Source: Vibrio algarum
Lineage (GTDB): Bacteria > Pseudomonadota > Gammaproteobacteria > Enterobacterales > Vibrionaceae
DNA length: 64,000 nt
Assembly (NCBI RefSeq): GCF_028204155.1
Contig: NZ_JAQLOI010000001.1
Span: forward strand, 2,666,001-2,730,000
Reading direction: 5' to 3'
Each line of letters begins with the position of its first letter. Position 1 is the first letter of the stretch. The translations under genes were made by a program, and so were the position numbers. The notes under the pieces were generated by a model. The model saw only the letters and a list, made by a program, of their open reading frames with translations, did no database searches and was not told the DNA's origin. This document shows positions 45,153 to 54,388 of the stretch, piece after piece.

Positions 45153-46745
45153 ATGCCGATTTCACTCGGGAACGCTTTGATCAAAAACTTCCTTGGCAAA
45201 GCGCCAGACTGGTACAAACTAGCCATTATTGCCTTTCTCATTATTAACCCAATTGTCTTTTTTTACGTAAGTCCATTTGTGGCTGGTTGGATGCTCGTTG
45301 CAGAGTTCATCTTCACACTAGCAATGGCACTAAAATGCTACCCTCTTCAACCTGGAGGTTTGCTTGCTATTGAAGCAGTGGCAATTGGTATGACAACACC
45401 TGAACTGGTGATGCACGAATTAGAAAATAACCTAGAAGTGTTGCTTTTACTTATATTTATGGTAGCTGGCATCTACTTTATGAAGCAGCTACTGCTGTTT
45501 ATTTTCACAAAAATACTGCTCGGTATACGTTCAAAAATACTACTTTCAATGGCGTTCTGTTTTACTGCTGCATTTCTTTCTGCCTTCTTAGATGCGCTAA
45601 CAGTTATTGCAGTTGTTATTAGTGTCGCGATTGGATTTTACTCTATCTATCACAAGGTTGCTTCTGGTAAAGGAAGTACTTCATCACACGACCATACAAC
45701 AGATGACCATTTCTCTGAATTAACTCGCGATGACCTAGAGAACTACCGTTCATTTCTACGTTCACTACTAATGCATGCGGGTGTTGGTACAGCCTTAGGT
45801 GGTGTAACAACCATGGTTGGCGAACCACAAAACCTAATTATTGCCGATCAAGCTGGCTGGTTATTTGGTGAATTTATAGTGCGAATGCTACCCGTCACCT
45901 TACCTGTCTTTATTTGCGGTATGATCACCTGCGCGCTCGTCGAAAAATTTAAAATATTCGGCTACGGAACTGAATTACCTGATCATGTTCGAGCTATCCT
46001 TAATGACTATGACCAAGCCGAGAAGAAAAAACGCACCAAGCAGGACATAGCTAAACTTTATATTCAAGGCCTTATCGCTGTCTGGTTAATTATTGGTTTA
46101 GCACTTCACTTAGCGTCCGTTGGTCTAATTGGTCTGTCTGTTATTATCTTGGCCACAGCGTTTACCGGTGTCATTGAAGAACATTCATTAGGAAAAGCAT
46201 TCGAAGAGGCGTTGCCATTCACCGCTTTACTCGCCGTATTCTTTGCTGTTGTAGCCGTTATTATTGACCAACATCTGTTTGGACCAATTATTGATGGTGT
46301 ATTAGCAATGGAAGGAAGCCGTCAGCTAAGTATGTTCTATCTTGCGAATGGTTTGCTCTCTATGGTGTCTGATAACGTATTTGTTGGGACCGTATATATC
46401 AATGAAGTTAAAACCGCATTGGACAACGCCGTAATATCTCGTGACCAATTTGATTTATTGGCGGTCGCTATTAATACGGGTACAAACCTGCCTTCCGTTG
46501 CGACACCAAACGGACAAGCCGCGTTCCTATTCTTGCTAACCTCAGCATTAGCACCGTTAGTAAGATTGTCTTATGGCCGTATGGTAATAATGGCTTTCCC
46601 TTATACGATTGTTCTTGCCATTGTTGGTTTAGTTGGAATTACCTTCTTGTTAGATCCAATGACAGCTTGGATGTACGACATGGGATGGCTAACACACCAT
46701 ATTGCGGATGCCGCAGGTGCAGCGGCTACGACAAGCCATCACTGA
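45153..46745 (+). CDS. nhaB: Sodium/proton antiporter NhaB
   Basis: 530 residues with about 12 membrane segments. Conserved segments are CYPLQPGGLLAIEAVAIGMT, AFLSAFLDALTVIAVVISVA, GVGTALGGVTTMVGEPQNLI and INTGTNLPSVATPNGQAAFL. NhaB exports sodium in exchange for protons and matters in marine bacteria at neutral and alkaline pH. A terminator separates it from dsbB. Confidence 0.97.
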   Translation: MPISLGNALIKNFLGKAPDWYKLAIIAFLIINPIVFFYVSPFVAGWMLVAEFIFTLAMALKCYPLQPGGLLAIEAVAIGMTTPELVMHELENNLEVLLLLIFMVAGIYFMKQLLLFIFTKILLGIRSKILLSMAFCFTAAFLSAFLDALTVIAVVISVAIGFYSIYHKVASGKGSTSSHDHTTDDHFSELTRDDLENYRSFLRSLLMHAGVGTALGGVTTMVGEPQNLIIADQAGWLFGEFIVRMLPVTLPVFICGMITCALVEKFKIFGYGTELPDHVRAILNDYDQAEKKKRTKQDIAKLYIQGLIAVWLIIGLALHLASVGLIGLSVIILATAFTGVIEEHSLGKAFEEALPFTALLAVFFAVVAVIIDQHLFGPIIDGVLAMEGSRQLSMFYLANGLLSMVSDNVFVGTVYINEVKTALDNAVISRDQFDLLAVAINTGTNLPSVATPNGQAAFLFLLTSALAPLVRLSYGRMVIMAFPYTIVLAIVGLVGITFLLDPMTAWMYDMGWLTHHIADAAGAAATTSHH

Positions 46746-46779
46746 TAATTATTATTGACCATTGAACTTATTCAGTATA

Positions 46780-46806
46780 AAAAGCTCTGACTAATCAGAG
46801 CTTTTC
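46780..46806 (+). terminator. Intrinsic terminator between nhaB and dsbB
   Basis: AAAAGCTCTGA and TCAGAGCTTTT form a perfect 11-base stem with loop CTAA. Confidence 0.85.
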
Positions 46807-46825
46807 TTATTTAGGATGTTATTAA

Positions 46826-47331
46826 GTGAACCTTCTTGCTTCTCTTCATGTTTTTTCTCGCACTCGACTTTCTTGGTTGTTACTTTTCATCTTTATTGTT
46901 TTTTTTAACGCTTGTGCTTATACCTTCCAACACGCAATGAAACTCGACCCATGTGTGATGTGTATTTATGAGCGAGTAGCTATGATTAGCATAGGAATTG
47001 CAGCTCTTTTTGGATCGATAAATCCACAGATTTTAGTTATTCGTTGGCTGGGTATTCTGGCGTGGGGGGCAACCTCATTAAAAGGCTTAATGCTGGCCTT
47101 GGAACATGTTAGTTATCAAAACAATATCTTTGCTACCTGCTCTCCACTTGTCTTTCCTGAATGGGCTCCATTGAATAAATGGTTACCCTCTTTTTTGAAG
47201 CGACGGGTGATTGCAGTGAGATAGTTTGGCAGTTTTTAACATTCTCTATGCCACAATGGCTAGTGGTTATTTACGCGGCGAGTTTTGCGGTTGCCTGCGT
47301 CTTCGCTGTTGCACAGTTCTTTAAAGTTTAA
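46826..47331 (+). CDS. dsbB: Disulfide bond formation protein DsbB (frameshifted)
   Basis: 168 residues after repair. DsbB is the inner-membrane quinone reductase that reoxidises DsbA. Four membrane segments are visible. The first cysteine pair is C43-C46 (DPCVMC), and C105 lies in FATCSP. The frame breaks after WLPSF and would end in LKRRVIAVR; one more T in the T6 run at 47190-47195 restores FFEATGDCSEIVW, which supplies C130, and the fourth helix to the stop at 47329-47331. Without the repair the protein lacks an essential cysteine. The start is GTG 46826 with AGGA upstream. Confidence 0.9.
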
Positions 47332-47433
47332 TAGCTCAGTTAGCAAAGTAATTTTAGCCCTTAGATACACACAACCTGTTGCTCTGGAGAAACAACCAAA
47401 ACAACCGTTGCGCTCTTAATGCGAATCGTCAGC

Positions 47434-47453
47434 ACCTCCACGAAAGTGGAGGT
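47434..47453. terminator. Hairpin with GAAA tetraloop between dsbB and the YecA-like gene
   Basis: ACCTCCAC and GTGGAGGT are perfect 8-base arms around GAAA. It sits between convergent genes; the T-tail is missing on both strands, so its role as terminator is uncertain. Confidence 0.5.
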
Positions 47454-47487
47454 ATACCTACTAAAATCCCGCGAAGCCGAAGCCACT

Positions 47488-48078
47488 CTACTTACCGCAA
47501 CACTGCTTAAATTTCTTACCACTTTGGCATGGACAAGGGTCATTTCGACCTATGCCTTTATAAGGGTTCACACTTTGTCCCTTTTGACCAACCATCAACT
47601 CATCAGCGGCTAAAGCCACTTCCATGATCATCACATCCAATTTAGGTAGGAAATCAGCCAATGTAGGTGGCTCGCCAATACCAGCATCCTTCATCTGTTG
47701 TTGAGTCTCGTGCTCATCTATTGCCAACATAAATGTTGTCAATAAGGCTTGCAGCATAAGAAGTGTACTGTCTAAAACTTCTACTTCTTGGTACTGTGTT
47801 TCAACCACTGGCCAAACCGTCATAAAACCTTCAGACAAAGCACTAAGTTGCTCTGGGGTTAATTCCGAAAGTGTGTACTCACTGCGCTGCAATATATTAT
47901 GCTGTTCGTTAATGCGAGGAACTAAAAAGCTACTTGCTTCCTCTTTGTCGACACCGGCAGATTGACACCAAATTTCTGGCTCTAATGGTTTAACAGCGAA
48001 ATTAGATGCAAGTACTGCACCTTCAAGAAAGTAGCAAGATTCGCCTTGCCAATCTTTTGGTAGTTCAATGGTTTTCAT
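47488..48078 (-). CDS. YecA/UPF0149-type protein with C-terminal SEC-C motif
   Basis: 196 residues. The main part is a helical YecA-like domain. The C-terminus is a SEC-C zinc-binding motif, IGRNDPCPCQSGKKFKQCCG, like the tail of SecA. Such proteins bind zinc and have been linked to the ribosome or translocase, but the exact role of this member is not known. Monocistronic, convergent with dsbB and divergent from dusC. Confidence 0.85.
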   Translation of the reverse strand: MKTIELPKDWQGESCYFLEGAVLASNFAVKPLEPEIWCQSAGVDKEEASSFLVPRINEQHNILQRSEYTLSELTPEQLSALSEGFMTVWPVVETQYQEVEVLDSTLLMLQALLTTFMLAIDEHETQQQMKDAGIGEPPTLADFLPKLDVMIMEVALAADELMVGQKGQSVNPYKGIGRNDPCPCQSGKKFKQCCGK

Positions 48079-48213
48079 TACACGAGTTCTTGGTTTGTTT
48101 TGGTTGCATAAGAATATCTGAAAAAAGACAATTAACCTACCTGTAGATTAGGTAGATGTATACTAAGTTTCCAGATAGAATGCCCGCTCTTTTATTATCG
48201 GTAAATTATTTAT

Positions 48214-49161
48214 ATGCGAGTAATTCTGGGCCCAATGGAGGGTGTTCTCGACCATTTAATGCGAGAAATCCTTACAGACATCAATGACTACGACCTCTGC
48301 GTTACAGAGTTCGTTCGCGTTACTGACCGGATACTTCCAGAGCACGTCTTTACTCGCTTATGCCCAGAGCTAGAAACAAGCTCATTTACCAAATCCGGTA
48401 CTCCAGTTCATGTGCAACTACTAGGGCAAGAGCCTAACTGGATGGCAGAGAATGCCATTCAAGCGGCGCAGTATGGCGCAAAGGGGATAGATCTAAATTT
48501 TGGGTGCCCTGCCAGACTGGTGAACCGAAGCAAAGGCGGTGCCGCACTTTTAAAAGAGCCCGAACAAATTCACAAAATAGTGAAAGCTTGCCGCGAGGCA
48601 GTATCAAGTGATATACCCGTTAGTGCCAAAATTCGTCTTGGGTGGGAAAACCCAGATGATTGCTTTGAAATTGTCGATGCAGTCGAAAATGCAGGGGCAG
48701 ATGAAATCACTATTCATGCTCGCACTAAGATGGGTGGCTATAAAGCGAGTGAAATAAAATGGGATTATATTAAGCAAATTAAACAGAAAAGCTCTATCCC
48801 AATCATCGCTAATGGTGAAATTTGGAACTATCAAGACGGTCAAGACTGCATAGAAGCCACGGGAATAGATTCGCTTATGGTGTGTCGTGGTGCCTTTAAT
48901 GTGCCTAATTTAGGCAATGTTGTTAAATACAATCATCAATCAATGCAGTGGAAAGACGTTGTCGCACTATTACTCAAATACTCACAATACGAAATGAAAG
49001 GCGATAAAGGGCTTTACTATCCAAATAGAGTGAAACAATGGCTTGGTTACCTTCGCAATGAGTATGACCAAGCCAACACTTTATTTAGAGAAGTTAGAAC
49101 CTTTAAAACCGCTTCTCCTATCGTGGATGCCATCAAAAAATATCAGGCAGAACTAACTTAA
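48214..49161 (+). CDS. dusC: tRNA-dihydrouridine(16) synthase DusC
   Basis: 315 residues. A flavoenzyme with an FMN-binding TIM barrel that reduces uridine 16 in the tRNA D-loop. The start MRVILGPMEGVLDHLMRE, the catalytic cysteine in NFGCPARLVNRSKGGAALL (about residue 98), and the FMN-binding TIHARTKMGGY and IIANGEIWN segments fit the DusC subgroup. The 3' end overlaps the convergent malZ by 9 bases. Confidence 0.93.
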   Translation: MRVILGPMEGVLDHLMREILTDINDYDLCVTEFVRVTDRILPEHVFTRLCPELETSSFTKSGTPVHVQLLGQEPNWMAENAIQAAQYGAKGIDLNFGCPARLVNRSKGGAALLKEPEQIHKIVKACREAVSSDIPVSAKIRLGWENPDDCFEIVDAVENAGADEITIHARTKMGGYKASEIKWDYIKQIKQKSSIPIIANGEIWNYQDGQDCIEATGIDSLMVCRGAFNVPNLGNVVKYNHQSMQWKDVVALLLKYSQYEMKGDKGLYYPNRVKQWLGYLRNEYDQANTLFREVRTFKTASPIVDAIKKYQAELT

Positions 49162-50994
49162 CTTCCCTATTTTTACTATTTCCACCTGCCATGGGGACAT
49201 GGAAAGAATAAGTTCACCATTGTGAACCTCTAGCAATTTATGTTCAAAATAGCTGCGCCCATTCGCATTTTCGATACCCAATTTCCAAACGGGTATCGAA
49301 AACTCAATCTCGGTAAAGCTTAGTGCCACAATAGACACTTCTGTACCAAGCTTACGCGCATAAACAATATGATCATCAGAATAGCTTAATACCTCAAATG
49401 ACCCTTTTTGCCACTCTGCGTTTTCTGTGCGATTACGAATTAAGCCTTTGAAGAATGGTATCCAACTAGACGTTGCTACTCGTTCCCACGGGAAACACCT
49501 GCGGTTATCCGGATCTTGCTCACCTACTAAACCTACTTCTGTTCCATAATATAAGCATGGGGTTCCAACAAAGGTAAACAGCATCACCGCAGCCATACGC
49601 ATTTTTTTCTCATCACCTTTGAGCATGGTCAGAAATCGCACCGTGTCGTGACTATCCAACTGATTTAGCTGAGAAAGTTGATTTAACCAAGGTATCTTGG
49701 CATTGGCTTCTCTTATCCAATAGATAAAATCAGCTGGTGTTAATGAAATAGGATCATAACTAATATCCAGTTCCGCTAGCAAAGCACGGACAGGGTGCGC
49801 AAAACCATAGTAATTCATCGAACCGTCTTCTTGGTCACCTTGAAGCCATTGTGTTGCCTCAAAAAAATGCTCGCCTAAGACGTAACTTTCAGAGGACACT
49901 GATTTTGTTGCTTCACGAAATTGGCGCACGTAGTATTCATTATTTTTTGCCCCATCGCCTTCCCCAAGCATATGAATAACATCAAAGCGCCACCCATCAA
50001 TTGCATACGGTTCTCTTAACCAGTGTTTAATCACCGATTGGTCGGATTGATAGATATAATTTCTAACTTCCTCGTTTTCAAAATTTAAAACGGGTAACGT
50101 AGCGACACCTTTCCAGCCGAGATAATTTTTAGAATCGCAGTCAAAAAGATAGAAATGACGATAGGGTGAATCTATATGATGATATGCACCTGAGCTACCC
50201 TTACCATTCTTATCAAACCAAGGATGCTCTTCTGAAGTATGATTGAACACCGCATCTAAAACGATTTTCAACCCTCTAGCATGTATTTCCTTGCTCAACT
50301 CAGCAAAATCTTCATTGGTCCCTAAATGAGAATCGACATTCAGATAGTCTGTCGTATCGTACTTATGGTTGCTATTAGACTGAAATATCGGGTTAAGATA
50401 CAAAGAAGTAATACCCAAGTCTTGTAGGTAATCTAGCTTGTCTTTTATCCCTTGCAAATCGCCACCATAAAACTCGACGCTGGAAGACTTTTTGTAGTCT
50501 CCTATCTCGCTACCCCACTCTTTTTTGACCACATCAACCGTACCCCCACGAATTTGATACTCACCGCTTTTTACGCTTATTTGAGGATTACCGTTACAAA
50601 ATCGGTCCGGAAATATTTGGTAGAAAACCTGCTCAGATACCCATGCTGGTGGCTGATGGTTCGCATTAAATTTGAAGTGGTATTCTTTACCAGGAATTCT
50701 TATGTGAGAGCACCGTGCATCTAACCAGAATTGCTGCTTACCCATAATTATCTTAAACACGTAGTGGGTGATATCTCGATCACTATTAATTGGGATAGAG
50801 GCTTTCCATAAGACCAAACGACCTTCCTTCCCTACACGGCTCATATCAACCAAATACTCTTCATTGTCAGGTTCATGACGTACCTGAACCTTATCGAACT
50901 TAAGATCTTCCGTTGTAAGGGTGACAGTAAGCACATTATTTTTAAAACATAATCCGTCTGGAGTTTGAACGTGGCGTAAATAAGGAAGGTTCAT
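49153..50994 (-). CDS. malZ: Maltodextrin glucosidase-like GH13 enzyme (MalZ)
   Basis: 613 residues. An N-terminal beta-sandwich domain (about 1-115) precedes the catalytic barrel. Catalytic residues of family GH13 are visible: nucleophile D in DGWRFDVIHMLG (about 338), acid/base E in LGEHFFEA (about 373), and the third acid in LDSHDTVRF (about 450). It hydrolyses short maltodextrins in the cytoplasm. ATG 50994 is preferred over TTG 51006. Neopullulanase or cyclomaltodextrinase activity is an alternative in this subgroup. No mal regulon genes are adjacent. Confidence 0.88.
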   Translation of the reverse strand: MNLPYLRHVQTPDGLCFKNNVLTVTLTTEDLKFDKVQVRHEPDNEEYLVDMSRVGKEGRLVLWKASIPINSDRDITHYVFKIIMGKQQFWLDARCSHIRIPGKEYHFKFNANHQPPAWVSEQVFYQIFPDRFCNGNPQISVKSGEYQIRGGTVDVVKKEWGSEIGDYKKSSSVEFYGGDLQGIKDKLDYLQDLGITSLYLNPIFQSNSNHKYDTTDYLNVDSHLGTNEDFAELSKEIHARGLKIVLDAVFNHTSEEHPWFDKNGKGSSGAYHHIDSPYRHFYLFDCDSKNYLGWKGVATLPVLNFENEEVRNYIYQSDQSVIKHWLREPYAIDGWRFDVIHMLGEGDGAKNNEYYVRQFREATKSVSSESYVLGEHFFEATQWLQGDQEDGSMNYYGFAHPVRALLAELDISYDPISLTPADFIYWIREANAKIPWLNQLSQLNQLDSHDTVRFLTMLKGDEKKMRMAAVMLFTFVGTPCLYYGTEVGLVGEQDPDNRRCFPWERVATSSWIPFFKGLIRNRTENAEWQKGSFEVLSYSDDHIVYARKLGTEVSIVALSFTEIEFSIPVWKLGIENANGRSYFEHKLLEVHNGELILSMSPWQVEIVKIGKLS

Positions 50995-51046
50995 AGTCTG
51001 ACTCAATATTAGAGATTTAACATCAGTCTAAACCATGGATAGAAAA

Positions 51047-51076
51047 GAAAAATCCCCCTTCAAAAGAAGGAGGATC
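51047..51076 (-). terminator. Intrinsic terminator downstream of the ABC importer operon
   Basis: On the minus strand ATCCTCCTTC pairs with GAAGGGGGAT around TTTT and is followed by a T-rich stretch. It separates the importer operon from malZ. Confidence 0.75.
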
Positions 51077-51125
51077 ACATTTATGGGGTTGAGATAAAGG
51101 GCGTAGAATACCCTATTCAAAACAC

Positions 51126-51920
51126 TTAACTTAACAGCAAACTATCATCCGTTAACTCTTCGCCTCGGACTTTAGAAAACATCTCTAGCAAATCAGGTAC
51201 TGCCATATTTGCTCTTTGTTCACCTTCAACATCTAGTACTATTTTACCTTGATGAAGCATGATAGTGCGATCACCACAAGCAAGTGCATCTTTCATCGAG
51301 TGCGTAACCATCATCACTGTAAGGTTAAACTCTTTTACTACTTTTTTAGTTAAATCAAGAACAAAGGCCGCCATTCTTGGATCCAATGCAGCTGTATGCT
51401 CATCTAATAACAAAAGCTTACTGTCAGAAAGTGTCGCCATTACAAGACTAACTGCCTGGCGTTGACCACCGGAAAGTAGACCAATATGGTCACTTAGCCT
51501 ATCTTCTAGGCCCAAACCTAAAATACTAATGCGTTCTTGGAAAATCTTCCGACGTTTAGAAGAGATTGAATGATGCCATCCCCTACGTTTTCCACGCATG
51601 TAAGCTAAAGCCATGTTTTCTTCAATGGTAAGGTCACCACAAGTACCCGCTAATGGGTCTTGAAACACACGGGCACATTGACTGGCGCGTTGATCAACCG
51701 TTTGGCGAGTCACATCTAAATCATCGATACGGACCCTTCCACCGACCATAGGCGTTTCACCCGTTACCGCACCAAGTAAGGTTGATTTACCTGCTCCGTT
51801 TGAGCCTATTACGGTTAAAAACTGATGTTCTGGCACTTCAACTGAAACACTTCTAAGTGCTTTATTTTCCAAAACGGTTCCAGGGTTGAAGGTCACCTGA
51901 ATATTCTCTAAATGAATCAT
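51126..51920 (-). CDS. ABC importer ATPase, TrpX/BMP-type system
   Basis: 264 residues. Walker A GSNGAGKST, Q-loop segment ARVFQDP, signature LSGGQRQA, Walker B LLLLDEHTAALD and H-loop VTHSMKDAL. Note DEHTAALD instead of the usual DEPTSALD. It overlaps the permease gene by 4 bases. It is the last gene of a three-gene importer operon. Confidence 0.9.
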   Translation of the reverse strand: MIHLENIQVTFNPGTVLENKALRSVSVEVPEHQFLTVIGSNGAGKSTLLGAVTGETPMVGGRVRIDDLDVTRQTVDQRASQCARVFQDPLAGTCGDLTIEENMALAYMRGKRRGWHHSISSKRRKIFQERISILGLGLEDRLSDHIGLLSGGQRQAVSLVMATLSDSKLLLLDEHTAALDPRMAAFVLDLTKKVVKEFNLTVMMVTHSMKDALACGDRTIMLHQGKIVLDVEGEQRANMAVPDLLEMFSKVRGEELTDDSLLLS

Positions 51921-52861
51921 ACGGCATCTCCTGATTCTTTCTCTGACTTGGGTACTGCAACGCCTTCAGCTGGCGCGAGTGCCTTTTTTGCCTTTAGGTT
52001 TCCTTTCACTTTTGGAGCAATAAGTGCAACGGCAACCAATACTGCGGTGACTAAGTTCAAATCCGATGCCTGTAAACCAAACATTCCAGAACTTAACGCG
52101 AAGGCAACGGCAAGTCGATACAGTACAGAACCCACGATGACGGCTGTAACTGCAACCCAGATCTTTCTTCCGGGAATCAAAGTTTGCCCTAAAATTACCG
52201 CAGCCAACCCGACAACTATTGTACCAGTGCCCGAAGTCACATCAGCGAAACTGTTTGTTTGAGCAAATAGTGCTCCTGCGAAACCGACAAAGCCGTTTGA
52301 TAAAGCAAGGCAGAAATAAGTATAAAAAGCGGTGCTCGCACCCTGAGCTTTAACCATACGTGCGTTAACACCTGTCGCACGTAAACCCAAACCAAAGTCA
52401 CTGTTAAGCAGCCGAACAACAAACCAAGCGGAAACAAGGACGAGTACACCAACCAATAAAGGGCGGATGTATATAGAATCTCCGTATGCTTCAAATGGTG
52501 TCAGTATGGTATCTGATCCTAAAAGCGCGATATTAGGACGTCCCATGATTCGAATATTAATTGAGAAAGCAGCGATCATGGTCAAAATAGAGGCGAGCAA
52601 ATGCAGTATTCCGCAACGTACAGCGAGAAATGCGGTTACCCAACCAGTTGCACTTGCAGCAATAATAGCTAAAAATGTAGAAAGCCAAGGGTCTAATCCA
52701 GCAACGATACCTGTCGCGGCCACAGCAGCCCCCATAGGGAAACTACCATCCACTGTAAGATCAGGAAAATCTAAAACCCTAAACGTAAGATAAACGCCTA
52801 AAGCAACTAGACCATAAATAAGCCCTATTTCTAGTGCCCCAAAAAATGCAAAAGCAGACAT
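51917..52861 (-). CDS. ABC importer permease, TrpX-type system
   Basis: 314 residues, branched-chain-amino-acid-type (LivH/BMP-like) permease with about nine membrane segments: GALEIGLIYGLVALGVYLTFRVL at the start, VDGSFPMGAAVAA and the later GLRATGVNARMVKAQG, the coupling segment to the ATPase. It ends in a hydrophilic lysine-rich tail. It overlaps the ATPase gene by 4 bases (ATGA). Confidence 0.9.
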   Translation of the reverse strand: MSAFAFFGALEIGLIYGLVALGVYLTFRVLDFPDLTVDGSFPMGAAVAATGIVAGLDPWLSTFLAIIAASATGWVTAFLAVRCGILHLLASILTMIAAFSINIRIMGRPNIALLGSDTILTPFEAYGDSIYIRPLLVGVLVLVSAWFVVRLLNSDFGLGLRATGVNARMVKAQGASTAFYTYFCLALSNGFVGFAGALFAQTNSFADVTSGTGTIVVGLAAVILGQTLIPGRKIWVAVTAVIVGSVLYRLAVAFALSSGMFGLQASDLNLVTAVLVAVALIAPKVKGNLKAKKALAPAEGVAVPKSEKESGDAV

Positions 52862-52912
52862 ACATACTCCTTCTCTGCTTACACTAACGCATATATCTCG
52901 TCAGTATAAAAA

Positions 52913-52945
52913 CTCTCAACCAACCTTGCATTGATTGGCCGAGAG
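52913..52945 (-). terminator. Intercistronic terminator between binding-protein and permease genes
   Basis: On the minus strand CTCTCGGCCAA pairs with TTGGTTGAGAG (two G-U pairs) and is followed by TTTTT. It probably lets the binding protein be made in excess over the membrane parts. Confidence 0.7.
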
Positions 52946-52991
52946 GTATTTCTTCACCCATTACCAACAACATTCATTGTTGGATTCGGTA

Positions 52992-53957
52992 TTATTTTAC
53001 GTCAGTCGCGCGATCTAGCACAGATTGAGGAATAGTAATGCCAAGTTTGTCTGAAGCTGTTTTGTTAACGATAAGGTCCGAACCCTTAGCCACTTTAACG
53101 GCAATATCACCTGGTTTCTGGCCTTCTAGGATAGCAACAACATAATCAGCTGTTTGCACACCAATTTGGTAATAATCAAAACCTAACGCAGCAAAAGCAC
53201 CTGCTTCGATATAGGTTGTTGTTGCGCCAAATACCGGTGTTTTCGCTTGGTTTGCAGCAATCGTCATACCTTCAATTGCACTTGCTACTGTGTTGTCAAT
53301 CATCGCGTATATAACGTCTGATTTAGCAGAAATTGCCTGAGTCGCACTTTGTACATCAGCACTTTTAAGGGCTGTTGCCTCAACTAGCTCTAGACCATTT
53401 GCCGCAATGCTTTCTTTTAGCAGTTTCATTAAGCTAACTGAGTTTGCTTCACCTGGGTTATATACCACACCAACTGTTTTCACATTTGGAAGCAATTCTT
53501 TAATCAACTCGACGTGCTGCGCTATTGGAGAAAGGTCAGAAAGTCCAGTGACGTTTTTACCTGGTTTTTCTGCATTACTCACTAATTTCGCACCAACAGG
53601 GTCGGTAACCGCCGTAAATACAATTGGAATATCACGAGTAGCCGCCACGAGTGCTTGCGCTGTCGGGGTTGCGATACCAACGAGAACATCAGGGCGCTCA
53701 CCAACAAACTGACGAGCAATTTGAACCGCGATAGCTGGGTTACCTTGAGCTGTTTTAAAATCAAACTCTAGGTTTTTGCCTTCTTCGTAACCTTTTGCTT
53801 TTAGTCCATCCAACAGACCTTGACGAGTCGCATCTAGTGCTGGATGTTCAACAATTTGAGAGACTGCTACTTTTGCTGTTTTAGCAATAACACCTGTAGA
53901 CGACAGTAACGCTGCTCCGGCAATAACCGCAGTAGCAATAATCTTACTTGCTTTCAT
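52992..53957 (-). CDS. ABC substrate-binding protein, TrpX-like (PF04392 type)
   Basis: 321 residues with a signal peptide (cleavage near VIA-KT). The ABC_sub_bind fold shows KVAVSQIVEHPALDATRQGL, NPAIAVQIARQFVGERPDVLV and PIVFTAVTDPVGAKLV. This family transports aromatic amino acids in some firmicutes (TrpX), and, from memory, a V. cholerae relative was crystallised with phenylalanine. An aromatic amino acid is therefore a reasonable but unproven substrate. It is the first gene of the operon; the upstream region contains a palindrome and a long tandem repeat. Confidence 0.9.
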   Translation of the reverse strand: MKASKIIATAVIAGAALLSSTGVIAKTAKVAVSQIVEHPALDATRQGLLDGLKAKGYEEGKNLEFDFKTAQGNPAIAVQIARQFVGERPDVLVGIATPTAQALVAATRDIPIVFTAVTDPVGAKLVSNAEKPGKNVTGLSDLSPIAQHVELIKELLPNVKTVGVVYNPGEANSVSLMKLLKESIAANGLELVEATALKSADVQSATQAISAKSDVIYAMIDNTVASAIEGMTIAANQAKTPVFGATTTYIEAGAFAALGFDYYQIGVQTADYVVAILEGQKPGDIAVKVAKGSDLIVNKTASDKLGITIPQSVLDRATDVK

Positions 53958-54125
53958 CTTAACTCCTTGATTAGCAATTTTTTTTGTTGCAATGCTGTGC
54001 TTGAATTTATTATTTTTTTAACTTGTACGTATTTGTTTACGCTACGTAAACGTTTTTACCAGTTACAAGGCAGGAATGGAAGAAGAGTTTTTTATTAATT
54101 TAGGGAATTTATAGAAATGTGAGGT

Positions 54126-54285
54126 TTGAGTCTTGAGTCTTGAGTCTTGAGTCTTGAGTCTTGAGTCTTGAGTCTTGAGTCTTGAGTCTTGAGTCTTGAG
54201 TCTTGAGTCTTGAGTCTTGAGTCTTGAGTCTTGAGTCTTGAGTCTTGAGTCTTGAGTCTTGAGTCTTGAGTCTTGAGTCTTGAGT
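54126..54285. repeat. Heptanucleotide tandem repeat (TTGAGTC), about 22.9 copies
   Basis: 160 bases of perfect TTGAGTC units, 22 full copies plus TTGAGT. Not a CRISPR: there are no spacers. It lies between the end of yfbV and the start of the importer operon, about 170 bases upstream of the binding-protein ATG. Open frames that run through it (for example on the minus strand 54095-54310) are products of the repeat. Copy number is likely to vary between strains and may be wrong in an assembly. Confidence 0.97.
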
Positions 54286-54388
54286 AAAAAATAGCTTTTA
54301 AAAACACCAATGCAAATGTTTTTTCAAGATTCGAGAAGCGAAGCGCTCAAGATTCAAAAGACGATCATCTATACTATCTTTACAGTGT

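Noticed and set aside
54126..54285. CRISPR array
   Set aside because: The units are 7 bases with no spacers and no cas genes are present.
54095..54310. 71-codon minus-strand frame of repeated KTQDSRL units
   Set aside because: It is a translation of the TTGAGTC tandem repeat, has no ribosome binding site and no natural composition.
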